From assembly GCF_019175385.1 (NCBI RefSeq), contig NC_083341.1, forward strand, positions 91,848,321-91,912,320: a DNA stretch of 64,000 nucleotides, read 5' to 3'. Shown piece after piece: positions 1-11,075 of this stretch (its first letter is position 1; each line of letters starts with the position of its first letter). Source of the DNA: Lycium barbarum. Lineage: Eukaryota; Streptophyta; Magnoliopsida; Solanales; Solanaceae. The notes below the pieces were generated by a model. It was given only the letters and a program-made list of their open reading frames with translations, was not told the origin of the DNA and searched no databases. A program made the translations under genes and the position numbers.

Positions 1-28
1 AACATATATTCGATTTTTACCGTATACA
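1..28 (-). repeat. End of 3' LTR of the Tat-like element
   Basis: These bases match 11,048-11,075 exactly. On the minus strand the LTR begins TGTATACGG, giving the canonical TG start. The rest of this LTR is outside the window. Confidence 0.85.
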
Positions 29-50
29 GATAGTCCCCACACTTTTCGGA
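29..50 (-). other. Polypurine tract of the Tat-like element
   Basis: The minus strand reads as a purine-rich run (AAAAGTGTGGGGACTATC) directly before the LTR start. This is the expected place of the plus-strand priming site. It is interrupted by pyrimidines, so the exact limits are uncertain. Confidence 0.6.
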
Positions 51-301
51 CCAAAGTTTTATCAGAGTAACGGGAAGCGGATGAATCAAGAAACCGGTAA
101 CTCCATTTGTCCGTTGTTATCTTTTCATTTTTGTGGGAACAGTTGCGTCATGACCCTCTGCCATCGGCCACATGTCTCATCCCGGATGGTCCGCTCTGAC
201 AACCGCCGCAACGCACGTCGCTTCAAGTCATTCCTCATTAATGATGGGACACGTGGCACTCCCCGATTGGCTGGGAACTGTAACCGCCTCAACCCCATGT
301 C

Positions 302-308
302 TATATAA
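302..308 (+). promoter_or_regulatory. TATA box of the antisense ORF
   Basis: TATATAA lies about 315 bp upstream of the first in-frame ATG (621) of the antisense gene and about 270 bp inside the element from its 3' LTR. A pyrimidine-rich leader rich in CTTC and TTTC follows, typical of plant 5' UTRs. Promoter activity is inferred. Confidence 0.55.
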
Positions 309-620
309 CGTCTTCCAACGCTCCATTTTTCCATTTTACGATTCCCTTAATCTCATCTTCAATCCTTCATTTCTTACAACTTCAGTTCTTCATTTCGTCT
401 TTATTTCTTCTCCTCACCATCTTCCAATTCACATCTCTCGTTGATTTGTTGCTCGTAGTACTTAAAAAAGGGAACGACTCTGCCAGCTTCTCCACTGGTC
501 GTTCTTGTGTGTTGCTGTTTCTTCCTCTCGTTCTTTATCATTTTTGAATTCTTTGACTGTCCCCTTCACCTTTCAACTTCCTTTTTGAAATCACCCAATA
601 TCTCTTTTCCATATTTTCAA

Positions 621-3357
621 ATGTTTGCCAACACCAAAATCACTTCCCATGATATTCCCTCAGTTTCGTCTTAAGGAACCGAGCCAACTTCACCACCTAA
701 GGCAAAAATCACCTTCGAGCCCACAGCCTCGGACATTATACCAGCCAAACCTAATTTCAACAAAGATTTTGAGGTTGAAAAACCTTTTTCGGTATTCAAT
801 AGAGGGTTTGATGTGAGACAATATCCCTCATCCATTACCGAGGGAAAACTCGACTTAGTCAGGGCTAATTACGGGTGGGACACCCGTTCAGTTCAAGTTT
901 TTGCCCCTGGGCCAAGCGAATCAGTCGCTGACCATCGGGAAGGTTTCTTATACGTTTATACTTACCCCTTCACTCTCAAGCTCGACCCCTCGGTCGATCC
1001 GGTCATCTTAGACATGTGCCGGACCTATAACGTAACCTTGGCTCAGATTGGTCCGATTGTTTGGAGGGTCGTGGCCTGCCTTCAGCTGCTGGCCAATAAT
1101 ACTGGGAAGGAGTTCACGCTGGCCCACTTGATATGCTTATATTCCTCTAGGTTGCTCCGGGGTGGCGTAATAAAACTCGCAAAGCGTAGCCGGAATCCAT
1201 TTTTCTCAAAAATGGACGAAGATAGAGACAGGGGCTGGTTGGAGCGATATGTCCGGGTGTGGACCTCGGATATTATCCCGGACAACTTCATGCCTTTTTC
1301 GGAAAGGTGGAATAATAATCGTAATTCTGAACTCCTTTAATAATTGCTTGTGCGTTTTCTCGAACTTCAGTTCATCCACCTTCTCACTACTCTTCTTATT
1401 TGTGTTAGCCGTGGGTTGGATTCCTCCGGTCGTCCGGAATCTCAATGAATGGGTTACTGCTCTCCTCAGCCAATATGCCCACGACGATCGGATGTGGGGA
1501 CACCTTTCACGTGGCCGATGGGTTGCCCAGAACCACGGTAATACTTCTCTTCTAACCATATTCATTGCATCTTCTACCTTTCTGTAACCTCTTCAATTTT
1601 CAGGTTTACCTAAGGGCTCGGTGGATCCAAGGCCGGAGTTAGCAGCTGAGCCCGCAACATCGGTACCCGAGTTTGATTCAGTGGGTGCATCTCGTATCCT
1701 TGATGCTGCCGCCAAGAGAAAAAGGCCCTCGGACAAAGGGCAGAAACCAAAGAAAAGGGCGAGGAGTGTCGTCAAGACTTTAAGGGATGAAGCAGAGCCC
1801 GATCTCCTCGTTTGGAGGATCAGTGTTGCCCCTTCCGTGGATTCTATTCCAGAGGGAGGCATTACCGTTTCACCACCTCCTTCAGCTGGGGAAGGACCTT
1901 CAGCTCCGGCATTATACACAGGTGACGAAGAAATTTATTACCCGACTCCTCTAAGGTCGATTGAATTCATTGATATTTCAGGCGATGTTTCTTCCGAAGA
2001 GACACCTCTGCAAAGGACAAGAAGTCCTGGGGAGGCACCTACTGCCGAAGCCGGTCAAAGGACTGAGCTGGTCCCGGAGACCGACGTCCCCATTGATGTT
2101 CATCCGATGCCCGACCATGAGGCTGCTGCAACTTCAGAGATCCCTGCCTTTGCCGAAGCTGCTGAAGTCCTTCCGAGTTCTCCAGCCCCGGCTTCAAGAT
2201 CGGATGAGTTTGACGATATGTTTTCGGACACCCCTCCTGCTACCAGCGAAGCTTCCGGTTTTGGACATCTCCTGATCCCTCTAGCCACGAGGGCGGCTAG
2301 TCGGACCATCGATTCCGGTGCTAGGGATAGCTTGGTCCGCACCTTTCCGGCCCCTAGTGTGTAACCGAGGAGGACAAGATCGGTTGTGATCAACGTTCCC
2401 GAGGATTGCAGTTTTCTTTCTCGCTCGGTGGGTGTGGTAAGCTACCTGAGGCCCCTTGTCTCGGACTCGAACAAACGAAAGATGAACGGAGTTCCCTGGC
2501 AGTGCCTCATTAACGAGGGTATGCACACGGGCAATCGAGTAAGTATATCAGCCATCTTCGCATAATTTCATTGAGAATTTTAGTCTCATATATTCAAGTT
2601 TTTTACTTTCATTTGTAGTGTTGTGCTTGTCAACGAAGCCTTTGTCCGTGCTCAGTAAGAGGTGGACGATCTTAAGGGCCAACTGGATGCCCAAGGCCGA
2701 GAGACGGAGAAATTTCAGCACCTTCTGCGGGTGAAGGAGGATGAGCTGAACCGAGCAGTTACTCTTTCCAACCTCCAACCCAAGATCGATGCAACAAAGG
2801 CTGAAAACCGTTGATTAAAGGGTGAGCTGGCCGAGATGGTCGAATATAACCAGAGTCTCGAAGTGGACAAGATCGGCCTTAGCCGAGATAACACTCTTCT
2901 TTCTTCAAAGCTTGGTGAGCTCGAAACCACCACCTCTCAACTCCGGGAGGAGCTGGACTCTGTCAAGTCCGAGGCCATGAGCATGGCCAAGCGGCATCGG
3001 CTGCTTGAATCTGAAAGTGCCCAGTATAAAGACCGTATGAGGGTGTTTGAGGAGAAGGCCAAGAAGAGGGCCCAGATATGTGCTGATCTAAAAACCGAGC
3101 TCGAAGAGACGGTTGATGCTAATGACACTCTCAAGGCCGAGCTCGAGTCGGCCACCCAAATGCAAAATGTCCTCGAAACGGTTCGGGATGTTTAGGCGGC
3201 AAAGCTGGCCCAGGCCAAGGCCGATTTGGAAGAAGCTCTAAAGAGTGTGGAGGCTGCCGAGGCTCATTCCACTATTGCTGCTGAGTATGAAAAGTGGAAG
3301 TCTCGGAGGATCACCCTTGAGCAAGACGAGCATGGCTTGCGGATCTTCCGGCCCTAA
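621..3357 (+). pseudogene. Antisense ORF (aORF) of the Tat-like element, intron-containing, decayed
   Basis: A gene on the strand opposite gag-pol, between integrase and 3' LTR. Exon 1 (621-1,320) encodes a globular domain with GFLYVYTYPFTL, similar to the plant 'putative gypsy-type transposon' domain. Intron 1 (1,321-1,408) and intron 2 (1,538-1,603) have GT..AG ends, and removing them keeps frame: exon 2 encodes the conserved-looking GRWVAQNHG and exon 3 starts with LPKGSVDP. Exon 3 (1,604-2,538) is Pro/Ser/Glu-rich. A GTAAGT donor at 2,539 starts a third likely intron ending near 2,618, whose acceptor frame I could not reconcile. The last part (about 2,640-3,357) is a long Glu/Lys/Leu coiled coil. 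Stops at 672, 2,362, about 2,656, about 2,812 and 3,193 make this copy a pseudogene. Such aORFs are known in Tat elements; function unknown. Confidence 0.75.
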
Positions 3358-4565
3358 TACTCGGGGCTAAAAGAGTCGAGGAAGAGGCTAAGGCTGCCCT
3401 CGGGGCTGACTCCGACAACTCCGAGTGGACAGTGTCCGAACACTCTGGATCCAGCCATACCGGATAGATTAGGGCCTGTACTTAGCCTTTTATTTTTTTC
3501 CTTTGTAGGGGTCTCCGATGTAACATCTTTTGTATAAATAGAACATGCATTTTTCTTTAATTTGTTTGAATGTTCGTTATGACTTCTGCCCGACTTGTCG
3601 GTCTGTTTTAAGGAGTCATTATTTCTAGCTGTGCCTGAATATCGGATTCTCTCTTCATCCGGTACATTTTGTCCGAGAATTGTTATGGAGTTTTTGCCTG
3701 TGGGACTTATCTTATGCTTTTGTGAATACGGACGTCTCCGAATCACGACGGGGATTTTTAGGGCCGGTATTTTTCGGACGCCTGAATCTCAGACTTAGCT
3801 AAATTTTGATGTAAGAGTCCCCGTTTCTGATATTAATTATTTTGGCTCGGTTCACTATGACCTCGTTGCCTTAGTCGAATTTCGACCGTAGTGCCCGGAA
3901 TAGGGTATATGAATGAAGTAATGTCGAAATACGGAGATAATGATCGGGGCAAAGTGTTTTAACAGGAAGACATCCGAGATATCGTTATCTAATCTTTCGA
4001 TAATTTTTGCATTGCAAGTATTTATATACATGAGAATGAATTTTTTCCTTCTGCCTTTGCCGTAGCAAATACTAAATGGACACGATTCATTCTGATCGTT
4101 TGGTCCTTACATCAGAACCTAATGCAGAAGGTCCGGTTCTTGGTTTTGCCGTAGCAAATATGTGGACACGATTCATTCTGATCGTTTGGTCCTTACATTG
4201 AAACCTAATATTATAGGTCAGGTTTTGTTTTGTTGAGATCCTCCGATTTCCGCTAACCGGGGTAAACTTCGAAGTGGGTATAATAGTCCTCCAGCACTTA
4301 TCCGAGCTGCAAGATCGAGTAAGCGCTATTAAGTCCCCATTCGTAGGGCGCGGCCCCGAGTTTTCGGGCGTTTACCCTTGTTTTCGTCAAGTAACACGTT
4401 GTACTTGTTGCCTCATTAAAAAACTTGTCGGAAAACCCATTTTGGGACAAAACCGTACTAAGGAAAAGAGTGCAACACGTGTTTTCAGACCTAGATTCCA
4501 ACATTATTCGGTACTTGACCTCCTGCAAAAGAGAAAGGTTAAAGGAAAAACACGGAGTCCATACC
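3358..4565. other. Non-coding spacer between aORF and integrase
   Basis: No coding signal on either strand fits a known element domain. It holds the likely 3' UTRs of two convergent units (the antisense gene from the left, pol from the right) and the tandem duplication at 4,056-4,209. Confidence 0.6.
4056..4209 (+). repeat. Tandem duplication, period 89 bp
   Basis: A segment beginning TTTGCCGTAGCAAATA at 4,056 recurs at 4,145. Both copies share GGACACGATTCATTCTGATC and TTTGGTCCTTACAT and end in AACCTAAT. They differ by a few substitutions and a short indel. Confidence 0.85.
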
Positions 4566-5930
4566 TTAGCAGTAGTATCTCTTCAGATGAGCCACATTCC
4601 AGTTATTGCGCAACCGTTGCCCGTCCATGGATTCTAACTGGTACGATCCTTTACCCGTTACCTCGGTTATCTTGTACGGTACTTCTCAGTTCAGACCCAG
4701 CTTTCCTTCATTGGGATTCTTGGTGTTCAAGGTAACGTTTCGAAGCACCAATTCCCCAACTTGGAAATGACGAAAATTGGCTCTCCGATTGTAGTACCTT
4801 TCCATTCTCTGTTTCTGGGCTGCAATACGAACAAACGCGTTTTCGCAAAGTTCATCCGTGAGGTCAAGTTTTACGGCCATGGCTCCTCGTTTGACTCCTT
4901 GGTCGTATATCTGAACCAGAGAGTCGGTTCACCAACTTCTACGGGAATAAGGGCTTCAGCCCCGTAGACCAACGAGAAAGGAGTTTCCCCCGTGCTTGAT
5001 TTCGATGTGGTTCTGTAAGCCCACAACACCTCCGGTAATATTTCCCTCCAGTGATGCTTTGATGCTTCAAGTCTTTTCCTCAGATTTTGGATTATTGTTT
5101 TGTTCGTGGATTTCGCCTGTCCGTTCGCACACGGATGATATGGAGTTGATACAATTTTCTTGATCTTCAACCCTTCGAGGAAATGGTTGACTTTTCCGCC
5201 CACGAACTGAGGACCATTATCACAAGTTATCTCGGCAGGGATGCCGAAACGACAGATGATGTGGTCCCATATGAAGTCAATGACTTACTTCTCTCTGATT
5301 TTTTCAAAGGCCTGCGCTTCAACCCATTTGGAGAAATAATCAGTCATAAAAAGAATAAAACGGGCTTTACCTGGTGCCCATAGTGATGGATCGACAATAT
5401 CCATTCCCCACTTCATGAAAGGCTAAGGTGAAACCACTGAATGCAGCAACTCCCCGGGCTGATGAATTATCGGAGCATGTCTCGGACACCCGTCACACTT
5501 CCGGACAAAATTTTTCGAATCCTCCTCCATCCGGTTCCAGTAGTAACCGGCTCTTATAATTTTTTGCACCAAGGCTTCTGAACCGGAATGATTGCTGCAA
5601 GTCCCCTCGTGGACTTCTCTTAAAACATACTCCATTTCTCCGGGACCCAAGCACTTGGCCAGGGGTCCGAAGAAAGATCGTCGATATAATTGGCCATCTA
5701 CCAGGCAGAAACGCGCAACTTTCGTCCTTAGCGATCTGGATTCTTTTGGGTCACTCAGGAGCTTTCCATCTCTTAAGTAATCGACGTACATGTTGCGCCA
5801 ATCCCAAGTTAAACCCATTGTGTTTATTTCGTCATACCCGTTCTCTATCGTCGTATTCATCAAGTGCACCGTAGTACCGGGGTTAATTTCTTTCCCTTTG
5901 ACCGAAGATCCCAAATTGGCCAATGCATCG
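4566..5930 (-). pseudogene. Integrase of the Tat-like element
   Basis: The zinc-binding HHCC domain is readable near 5,620-5,480 (HEGTCSNHSG ... CDGCPRH). The core shows TDYFSKWVEA with the first Asp and CDNGPQF with the second Asp. The third catalytic residue is changed: GQAKSTNK has Lys (AAA, minus codon at 5,111-5,113) where the DDE enzyme needs Glu. The C-terminal part runs to AHLKRYYC and a stop at 4,566-4,568. In-frame stops after SVVSP (about 5,422) and near 5,268 break it further. Integrase would insert the cDNA; this copy is inactive on at least two counts. Confidence 0.88.
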
Positions 5931-6290
5931 GCTTCGCTGTTCTGCTCCCTTGCTACATGTTGTATGGTCCATTCTTTAAATCGGTGTAGTATCACTTGGA
6001 TTTTTCCAAATACCTCTGCATCCGTTCGTCCTTGACCTCGAAGACGTCGTTCACCTAGTTTATGACCAAGAGCGAATCGCACTTCGCCTCGATTATTTCG
6101 GCCCCCATACTCCGGGCTAATTCCAAACCTGCAATCACAGCCTCATACTCGGCTTCATTGTTAGTCAATTTAACAGTTCTAATGGATTGTCGAATGGTAT
6201 CCCCGACCGGGGTTCTAAGGACGATTCCTAGCCCGGAACCTTTGAGGTTCGAGGATCCGTCCGTATGTAGCGACCAACTACCCGAGGCTT
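5930..6290 (-). pseudogene. Archaeal-type RNase H (second RNase H)
   Basis: Between the first RNase H and integrase the minus strand encodes LHTDGSSN, NNEAEYEAVIAGLELA and AKCDSLLV, the D-E-D pattern of RNase H, ending in ADALANLGS. A second RNase H here is diagnostic of the Tat lineage. A stop after LLVIN and a frame change near 6,040 interrupt it. Confidence 0.8.
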
Positions 6291-6299
6291 TCCTCGAGG

Positions 6300-6869
6300 T
6301 TAGCAGAATTTCTTCTCAACCTCGGAGACCATAGCCGGGGTGAAATCCGCCACAAAATCGGCCAAGATCTGGGACTTGATGGCCGTTCGAGGTTTGTATT
6401 CGATATCATATCCGCTAATTTCTACGGCCCATTTAGTTAGTCTACCCAATAATTCTGGTTTATGCATGATGTTTTTTAGGTGGTAAGTAGTCACTACACA
6501 TATCGGATGGCATTGAAAGTAGGGCTTGAGTTTTCGACAAGTACTTACCAATGCCAGTGCCAATTTTTCCAAGTGGGGATAACGAGTCTCTGCATCCCCC
6601 AAAGTTCTACTTATATAATAAATAGGGAATTGCGTACCTGATTCTTCTCGGACCAAAACGCCACTTACCGCTACCTTGGAGACAACCAGGTAGAGAAAAA
6701 GCTGCTCGTCCGCTTTTGGTGTGTGCAACAGCGGTGGGCTGGACAAGTATCGCTTTAATTCTTGTAAATCTCTTTGACATTCTGGTGTCCAAACGAAATC
6801 GTTCTTCTTCCTCAGTAAGGAGAAGAAACGATGACTCTTATCCGAGGACCTCGATATGAAGCTACCCAA
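6300..6869 (-). pseudogene. RNase H and RT connection domain
   Basis: A 189-residue open stretch starting near GSFISRSSDKSHRFF. It contains FVWTPECQRDLQELKRYL (RT thumb/connection) and the first RNase H region (FLYLVVSKVAVSGVLV, YYISRTL, RYPHLEKLALALV). In relatives the motif around VVS carries the first catalytic Asp; here it is not seen, so the first RNase H may be degenerate. Confidence 0.8.
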
Positions 6870-6893
6870 TGCCGCTATTCTTCCGGTGAGCCT

Positions 6894-7832
6894 CTACACT
6901 CCTTTGACGTTATTCACTACCTCAATGTCCTCGATGGCCTTGATCTTGTCCGGGTCGATTTCAATCCCCTGGTTTGACACCATGAAACCCAAAAATTTTC
7001 CAGACCGGACACCGATGGTACATTTTTTCGGGTTGAGCTTCATGTTATACTTGCGGAGTACATCGAAGGTTTCCTGCAAATGTTTCAAATGGTCCTCTGT
7101 TTCCAGGGACTTGACTACCATGTCGTCAATATAAATTTCTATTGTTTTCCCTATTTTTTCTTCGAACATCCCATTAACTAGGCATTGGTAAGTTGCACCG
7201 GCATTATTTAGTCCAAAAGGCATGACGTTATAACTGTAAGTCCCATATCGGGTAATAAAAGATGTTTTCTCTTGATCCTCTGGGTGCATCCGAATTTGGT
7301 TATACCCGGAGTAGGCATCGAGAAAACTTAACATCTCATGCCCGACCGTCGCATAGATCATTCTATCGATGTGAGGCAACGGAAACGAATCCTTCGGGCA
7401 TGCTTTGTTTAGATCCTTATAATCAACACACATTCAAAATTTATTACCTTTCTTCGGCACCACTACTACGTTAGCTAGCCAGTCCAAGTACTTTACCTCC
7501 CGGATAGAGCCTATGTTCAAAAGCTTTGTTACCTCGTCTTTTACGAAGGCGTGTTTTGCTTCTGCCATGGGCCTTCTCTTCTTCTTTACCGGGGGAAACC
7601 TCCCGTCCAAACTGAGCTTGTGAGTTGTTACTTCCGGTGGTATACCTGTCATATCTATGTGGGACCATGCAAAGCAATCGGTATTAGCTCGAAGAAATTT
7701 AATTAACTTGTACCTGAGCTCCGAGGTTAACCCCTTGCCCAGGTATACCTTTCTGTCCGGTAAATATTCGAACAAGATGATCTGCTCCAGCTCCTCCACT
7801 GTTGACTTGGTTGCATCCGAGTCATCTGGCAT
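6894..7832 (-). pseudogene. Reverse transcriptase of the Tat-like element
   Basis: Two segments in the same frame are separated by a TGA at 7,434-7,436, which replaces a residue between VVVPKKGNKF and MCVDYKDLNKACP. Downstream are LPHIDRMI, FLDAYSGYNQI, TYSYNVMPFGLNNAGATYQ and the active-site box YIDDMVVKS with both Asp present, then KLNPKKCTIGV and GKFLGFMVS. The RT fingers and palm are otherwise complete. It would copy element RNA into cDNA. Confidence 0.92.
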
Positions 7833-8156
7833 GACGAATGATCTGGGTACACCAAAATCATCCTCTTCATACCCCGGATCTGACCCCGACTGCTTTGATT
7901 GCTATTTGGTGTCCTTTTCTCCGGCTGAATCTTCTTCCTTTTGACCTTATTTTTTGGGTTGAGGTGTCGCTTCCTCGACCGCGAACATCTCCCTTGCAGC
8001 GGGTTGTTCACCTCGGATGGGTTTTATCCCCTACGGAGTCGGGAATTTCAGCAGCTGATGTAATGTCGACGGCACGGCCCTCATGCTATGTATCCAGGGT
8101 CTACCCAGTAATGCATTATACTTCATATCTCCTTCGATTACATAGAACACCGTTTT

Positions 8157-8420
8157 CTAGATAGTGCCATCGATGTTTACTGGCAATGAGATTTCCCCCT
8201 TTGTGGTTTCGCTCACCATGTTGAACCCGCTGAGTGCCCGGGCTACCGGTACAATCTGATCGAGTAGCCTCAGCTGTTCGACCGCTCTCCACCGGATGAT
8301 GTTGGCCGAGCTACCTGGGTCAATCAAAATTTGTTTAATTTGTGTTTTAAAGATAAGAATAGAGATTACCAATGCATCATTGTGCGGTTGAATGATGCCT
8401 TCTGCGTCCTCGTTGCTGAA
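8157..8420 (-). pseudogene. Aspartic protease of the Tat-like element
   Basis: The 3' part of the open frame 9,071-8,157 contains ILIDPGSSANII near 8,330-8,300, the DxGSS active site of retropepsins with its Asp intact, then VARALSGFNMVSETTKGEI. A stop at the 3' end separates it from RT. It would cleave the Gag-Pol polyprotein. Confidence 0.85.
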
Positions 8421-8672
8421 AGAAATGGAGCCCTCGGGTATGTAATCCCGGCCGCGTTTTTCACGCACAGCATAGACCTTGGTTCGTTTCATCACCGGCC
8501 CTCGTGGGGTATCGGTACCCCCAATTATCATGTTGATTATATGCTGGGGTTCTACTGGCTCGGCCCTTTTAGGGGTCTCCCTTTCCTTGTAGTGACCTTT
8601 GGCTCTTTCACTCAGCAATTCTCGAAGATGGCCATTCTTCACTAACCGGGCTACCTCCTCTCCTAACTGGCG

Positions 8673-10258
8673 ACAATACTCAGTTCTATGTCCATGGGTT
8701 CCATGATATTCACACATCATGTTAGGGTCCCGCTGGCCCGGATCCGACCTTAGTGGTCTCGGCCATCCTATATCCGGAATACGGCCAATGGCCGATACGA
8801 GGTCCGAGGTGTTGATGTTGAAGTTGTACTCCGATATCCTCGGTGAATCTTTGTTGCCGGCAGAGCTTCCGGTTTCATCCCGACCGGAGAAATGAGAGAC
8901 CTCGACTGTTCGACGGGCGCTCGACCCGTTTATCATCCCGACCGGAGAAATGGCTTGGGCCAACCCTGGATTTCTCCGACCTGAAGCTTGGTTTCTCCGA
9001 ATGAGAATATGGCCGATACCTTTCCCTCGATGACCTCGCCTGCAGTTTGTAATTTTTCCTTGGTCTCTCAAAACGTTTGTTCATGTTTACTGGCCCCGGG
9101 GGAAGCTCAAATTGGTCACCCTCCACCTGAATCTTCGACTCGTATCGGTAATGGACATTTGCCCATGTCACATCCTCGTATTCCAGTAAGCTTTCCTTTA
9201 ATTTGAACGAAGCCGCCGAGCTCCGAACATTGAGCCCCTTTGTGAAAGCTTGTGCAGCCCATTCCTCCGGAACCGGAGGGAGCTCCATTCGTTCCCTTTG
9301 GAACTAGTTGACAAATTCACGCAGTAACTCATCGTCTCTTTGGGCTATATGGGCAATATCCACCTTCCGAGCCTGCACCTTTTTGGCTCCGGCGTGAGCT
9401 TTTATGAACGCATCGGCGAGCATTTCGAAAGAAGTGATTGAATGCTCGGGCAGATGGTCGTACCAAGTTAATGCTCCTTTTGACAGAGTTTCCCCGAACT
9501 TTTTCAGCAACACGGATTCGATTTCATCCTCTTCCGTATCATAGCCTTTTATAGCACAGGCGTATGAGGTCATGTGTTCGTGAGGGTCCGTTGTGCCGTT
9601 ATATTTTTGGATATCCGACATTTTGAACCTCTTCGGGATCAATTTCGGAGCCGCACTCGGAGGAAAAGGCCTTTGGATGTACCTCTTTGAATCCGGCCCT
9701 TTCAAAATAGGCGGAGCCCCCGGGATTTGATCCACCCGAGAGTTGTATGTTTCCACCCTTTTTTAGGTCGAGTCTACTCGCTTCGCTAACGTTTCGAGCA
9801 TTCTCAGAACCTCGGTGGATGAACCAGCTCCGGACCTATTTCTTTCAACCATCCGTGCCTCATCTCTTCTGGGTTCAGCAACACCCTTCGCCTTCTCCGG
9901 GGTCGTTTTATCTCTTCCATTTTACAACTGGGCTATTGCGATTCCTTGTTCGACAATCGCTGCTCTCTGTTCCTGCAACATTTCAAAAATTAAACATAAG
10001 TCAATATTATCATTCGGGGTATCCGGTTATTTCCGGCCCTATGTCCGAGACAAAGTAATTGAATTGTGAGTATTTAAAGGGTCAGTGGCCGGCTGGGCGG
10101 CATTCTCCTAGACCATGGTGTTTTGTCGGTTGAGGCCCTCCCTCGAATTAACGGGGTTAGGGTCAGTGGGGTTTGGTAATCCTCGTGGCCCGCTGCCTTC
10201 ATTTTTTGCCACGATCTCGTTGTTGTTGGCGTGACTAGATTGCCCACTATTAGCCATT
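8673..10258 (-). pseudogene. Gag of the Tat-like element
   Basis: The likely start is MANSGQSSHANNNE at 10,258; an upstream in-frame Met at 10,335 also exists. A premature stop near 10,108 and a stop after ELLREFVN at 9,304-9,306 interrupt it. The retrotransposon-gag domain is readable as RFKMSDIQKYNGTTDPHEHM and TLSKGALTWYDHLP (about 9,640-9,440). A zinc-knuckle-like CEYHGTHGHRTEYC lies at 8,714-8,673. Gag forms the virus-like particle shell. Confidence 0.85.
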
Positions 10259-10344
10259 TGGTCCGTTTTTTCAGAGACAAAAAGAAGACGTTTTTGGTTT
10301 TGATGGGTAAGATAGAGATCAAGATCAAAGACCACTATTATCCT

Positions 10345-10364
10345 AGCCCTACGGTGGGTGCCAA
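10345..10364 (-). other. Primer binding site of the Tat-like element
   Basis: The minus strand reads TTTGGCACCCACCGTAGG immediately after the 5' LTR. It starts with the TGG expected opposite the CCA end of a tRNA and sits 2-3 bases from the LTR. I do not assign the tRNA. Confidence 0.65.
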
Positions 10365-10366
10365 AC

Positions 10367-11075
10367 TGTTTATCTCAAATTTGGATAATCAATTAAATTT
10401 GTGAGTAGGTATAGGATATGTGGTTAGGCCTCAATCTATTGGATGGAAAAAGGATATGTACGGATATGATATGAAGAGAGCAATAATGATCAGAGATTCG
10501 CTATGGATTTATGTGTCTACTAATATATGAGTATTACTTGATTGAACAAATTTAAGAGATGAACACAATGAATTCGGATCAAAACACGATATTGAGAGAG
10601 AGATTTGTATATATTTTCTAGTACAAAATGTTCTTGGTATGAGGAAGCCAACCCCCAAAAGTAGGGCAATGAGCCTTATTTATAGTATTGCCCCATGGGC
10701 GTCATACAACATGAGAAACTAAAAAATAAAGAAAAAACTCTGAAATGGATTAGGTTGGGTTAGGTTGGCTGTACGGTCTGACACCCATACGATTGGTGGT
10801 TGAACATGGCAGGACATTATCGACGCATAGCAATCGCGTAACGAATCTTCGGGTCCAACGGCCACGATCAAACGGACTAACGGCCACGATCAAACGGAGG
10901 AACGACCATGATCAACTCGGCTACGGGAAAATCGGACCAAACGATGTTCTTCCCTTTCCTCGGTTCAAGCACTCCTCCGATCCAAAAAGTAAATCTCCAT
11001 ACCCGTATTGATCTCTTTCTTCCCTCGGTCACCGGTCTCACCGGTCTAACATATATTCGATTTTTACCGTATACA
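10367..11075 (-). repeat. 5' LTR of the Tat-like element
   Basis: About 709 bp. On the minus strand it starts TGTATACGG (11,075) and ends ..AACA at 10,367 beside the PBS. Its start is shared with bases 1-28. A tandem run of AACGGCCACGATCAAACGGA-type units lies at about 10,856-10,915, near the U3 start. Confidence 0.85.
10676..10684 (-). promoter_or_regulatory. LTR TATA box (Tat-like element)
   Basis: The minus strand reads TATAAATAA about 390 bp into the LTR, the expected U3 promoter position. No other TATA candidate in this LTR looks better. Confidence 0.6.

Larger units (their letters stand above)
1..11075 (-). mobile_element. Tat/Retand-like Ty3/gypsy element with antisense ORF
   Basis: A minus-strand LTR retrotransposon cut by the left window edge. 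The first 28 bases are identical to the terminal bases of the LTR ending at 11,075, so this is one element with its 5' LTR on the right. Gag, protease, RT, RNase H, a second archaeal-type RNase H and integrase follow in gypsy order from about 10,258 down to 4,566. Dual RNase H plus an extra antisense ORF between integrase and 3' LTR is characteristic of the Tat lineage. Bases right of the LTR (ACTAC) match ACTAA at the equivalent site of the Ogre 3' LTR near 46,990, so the element inserted into an Ogre LTR. The left target duplication lies outside the window. Confidence 0.9.

Noticed and set aside
4274..4735. 153-codon + strand open frame
   Set aside because: It lies antisense to the integrase C-terminus, whose minus-strand reading is clearly homologous to other integrases.
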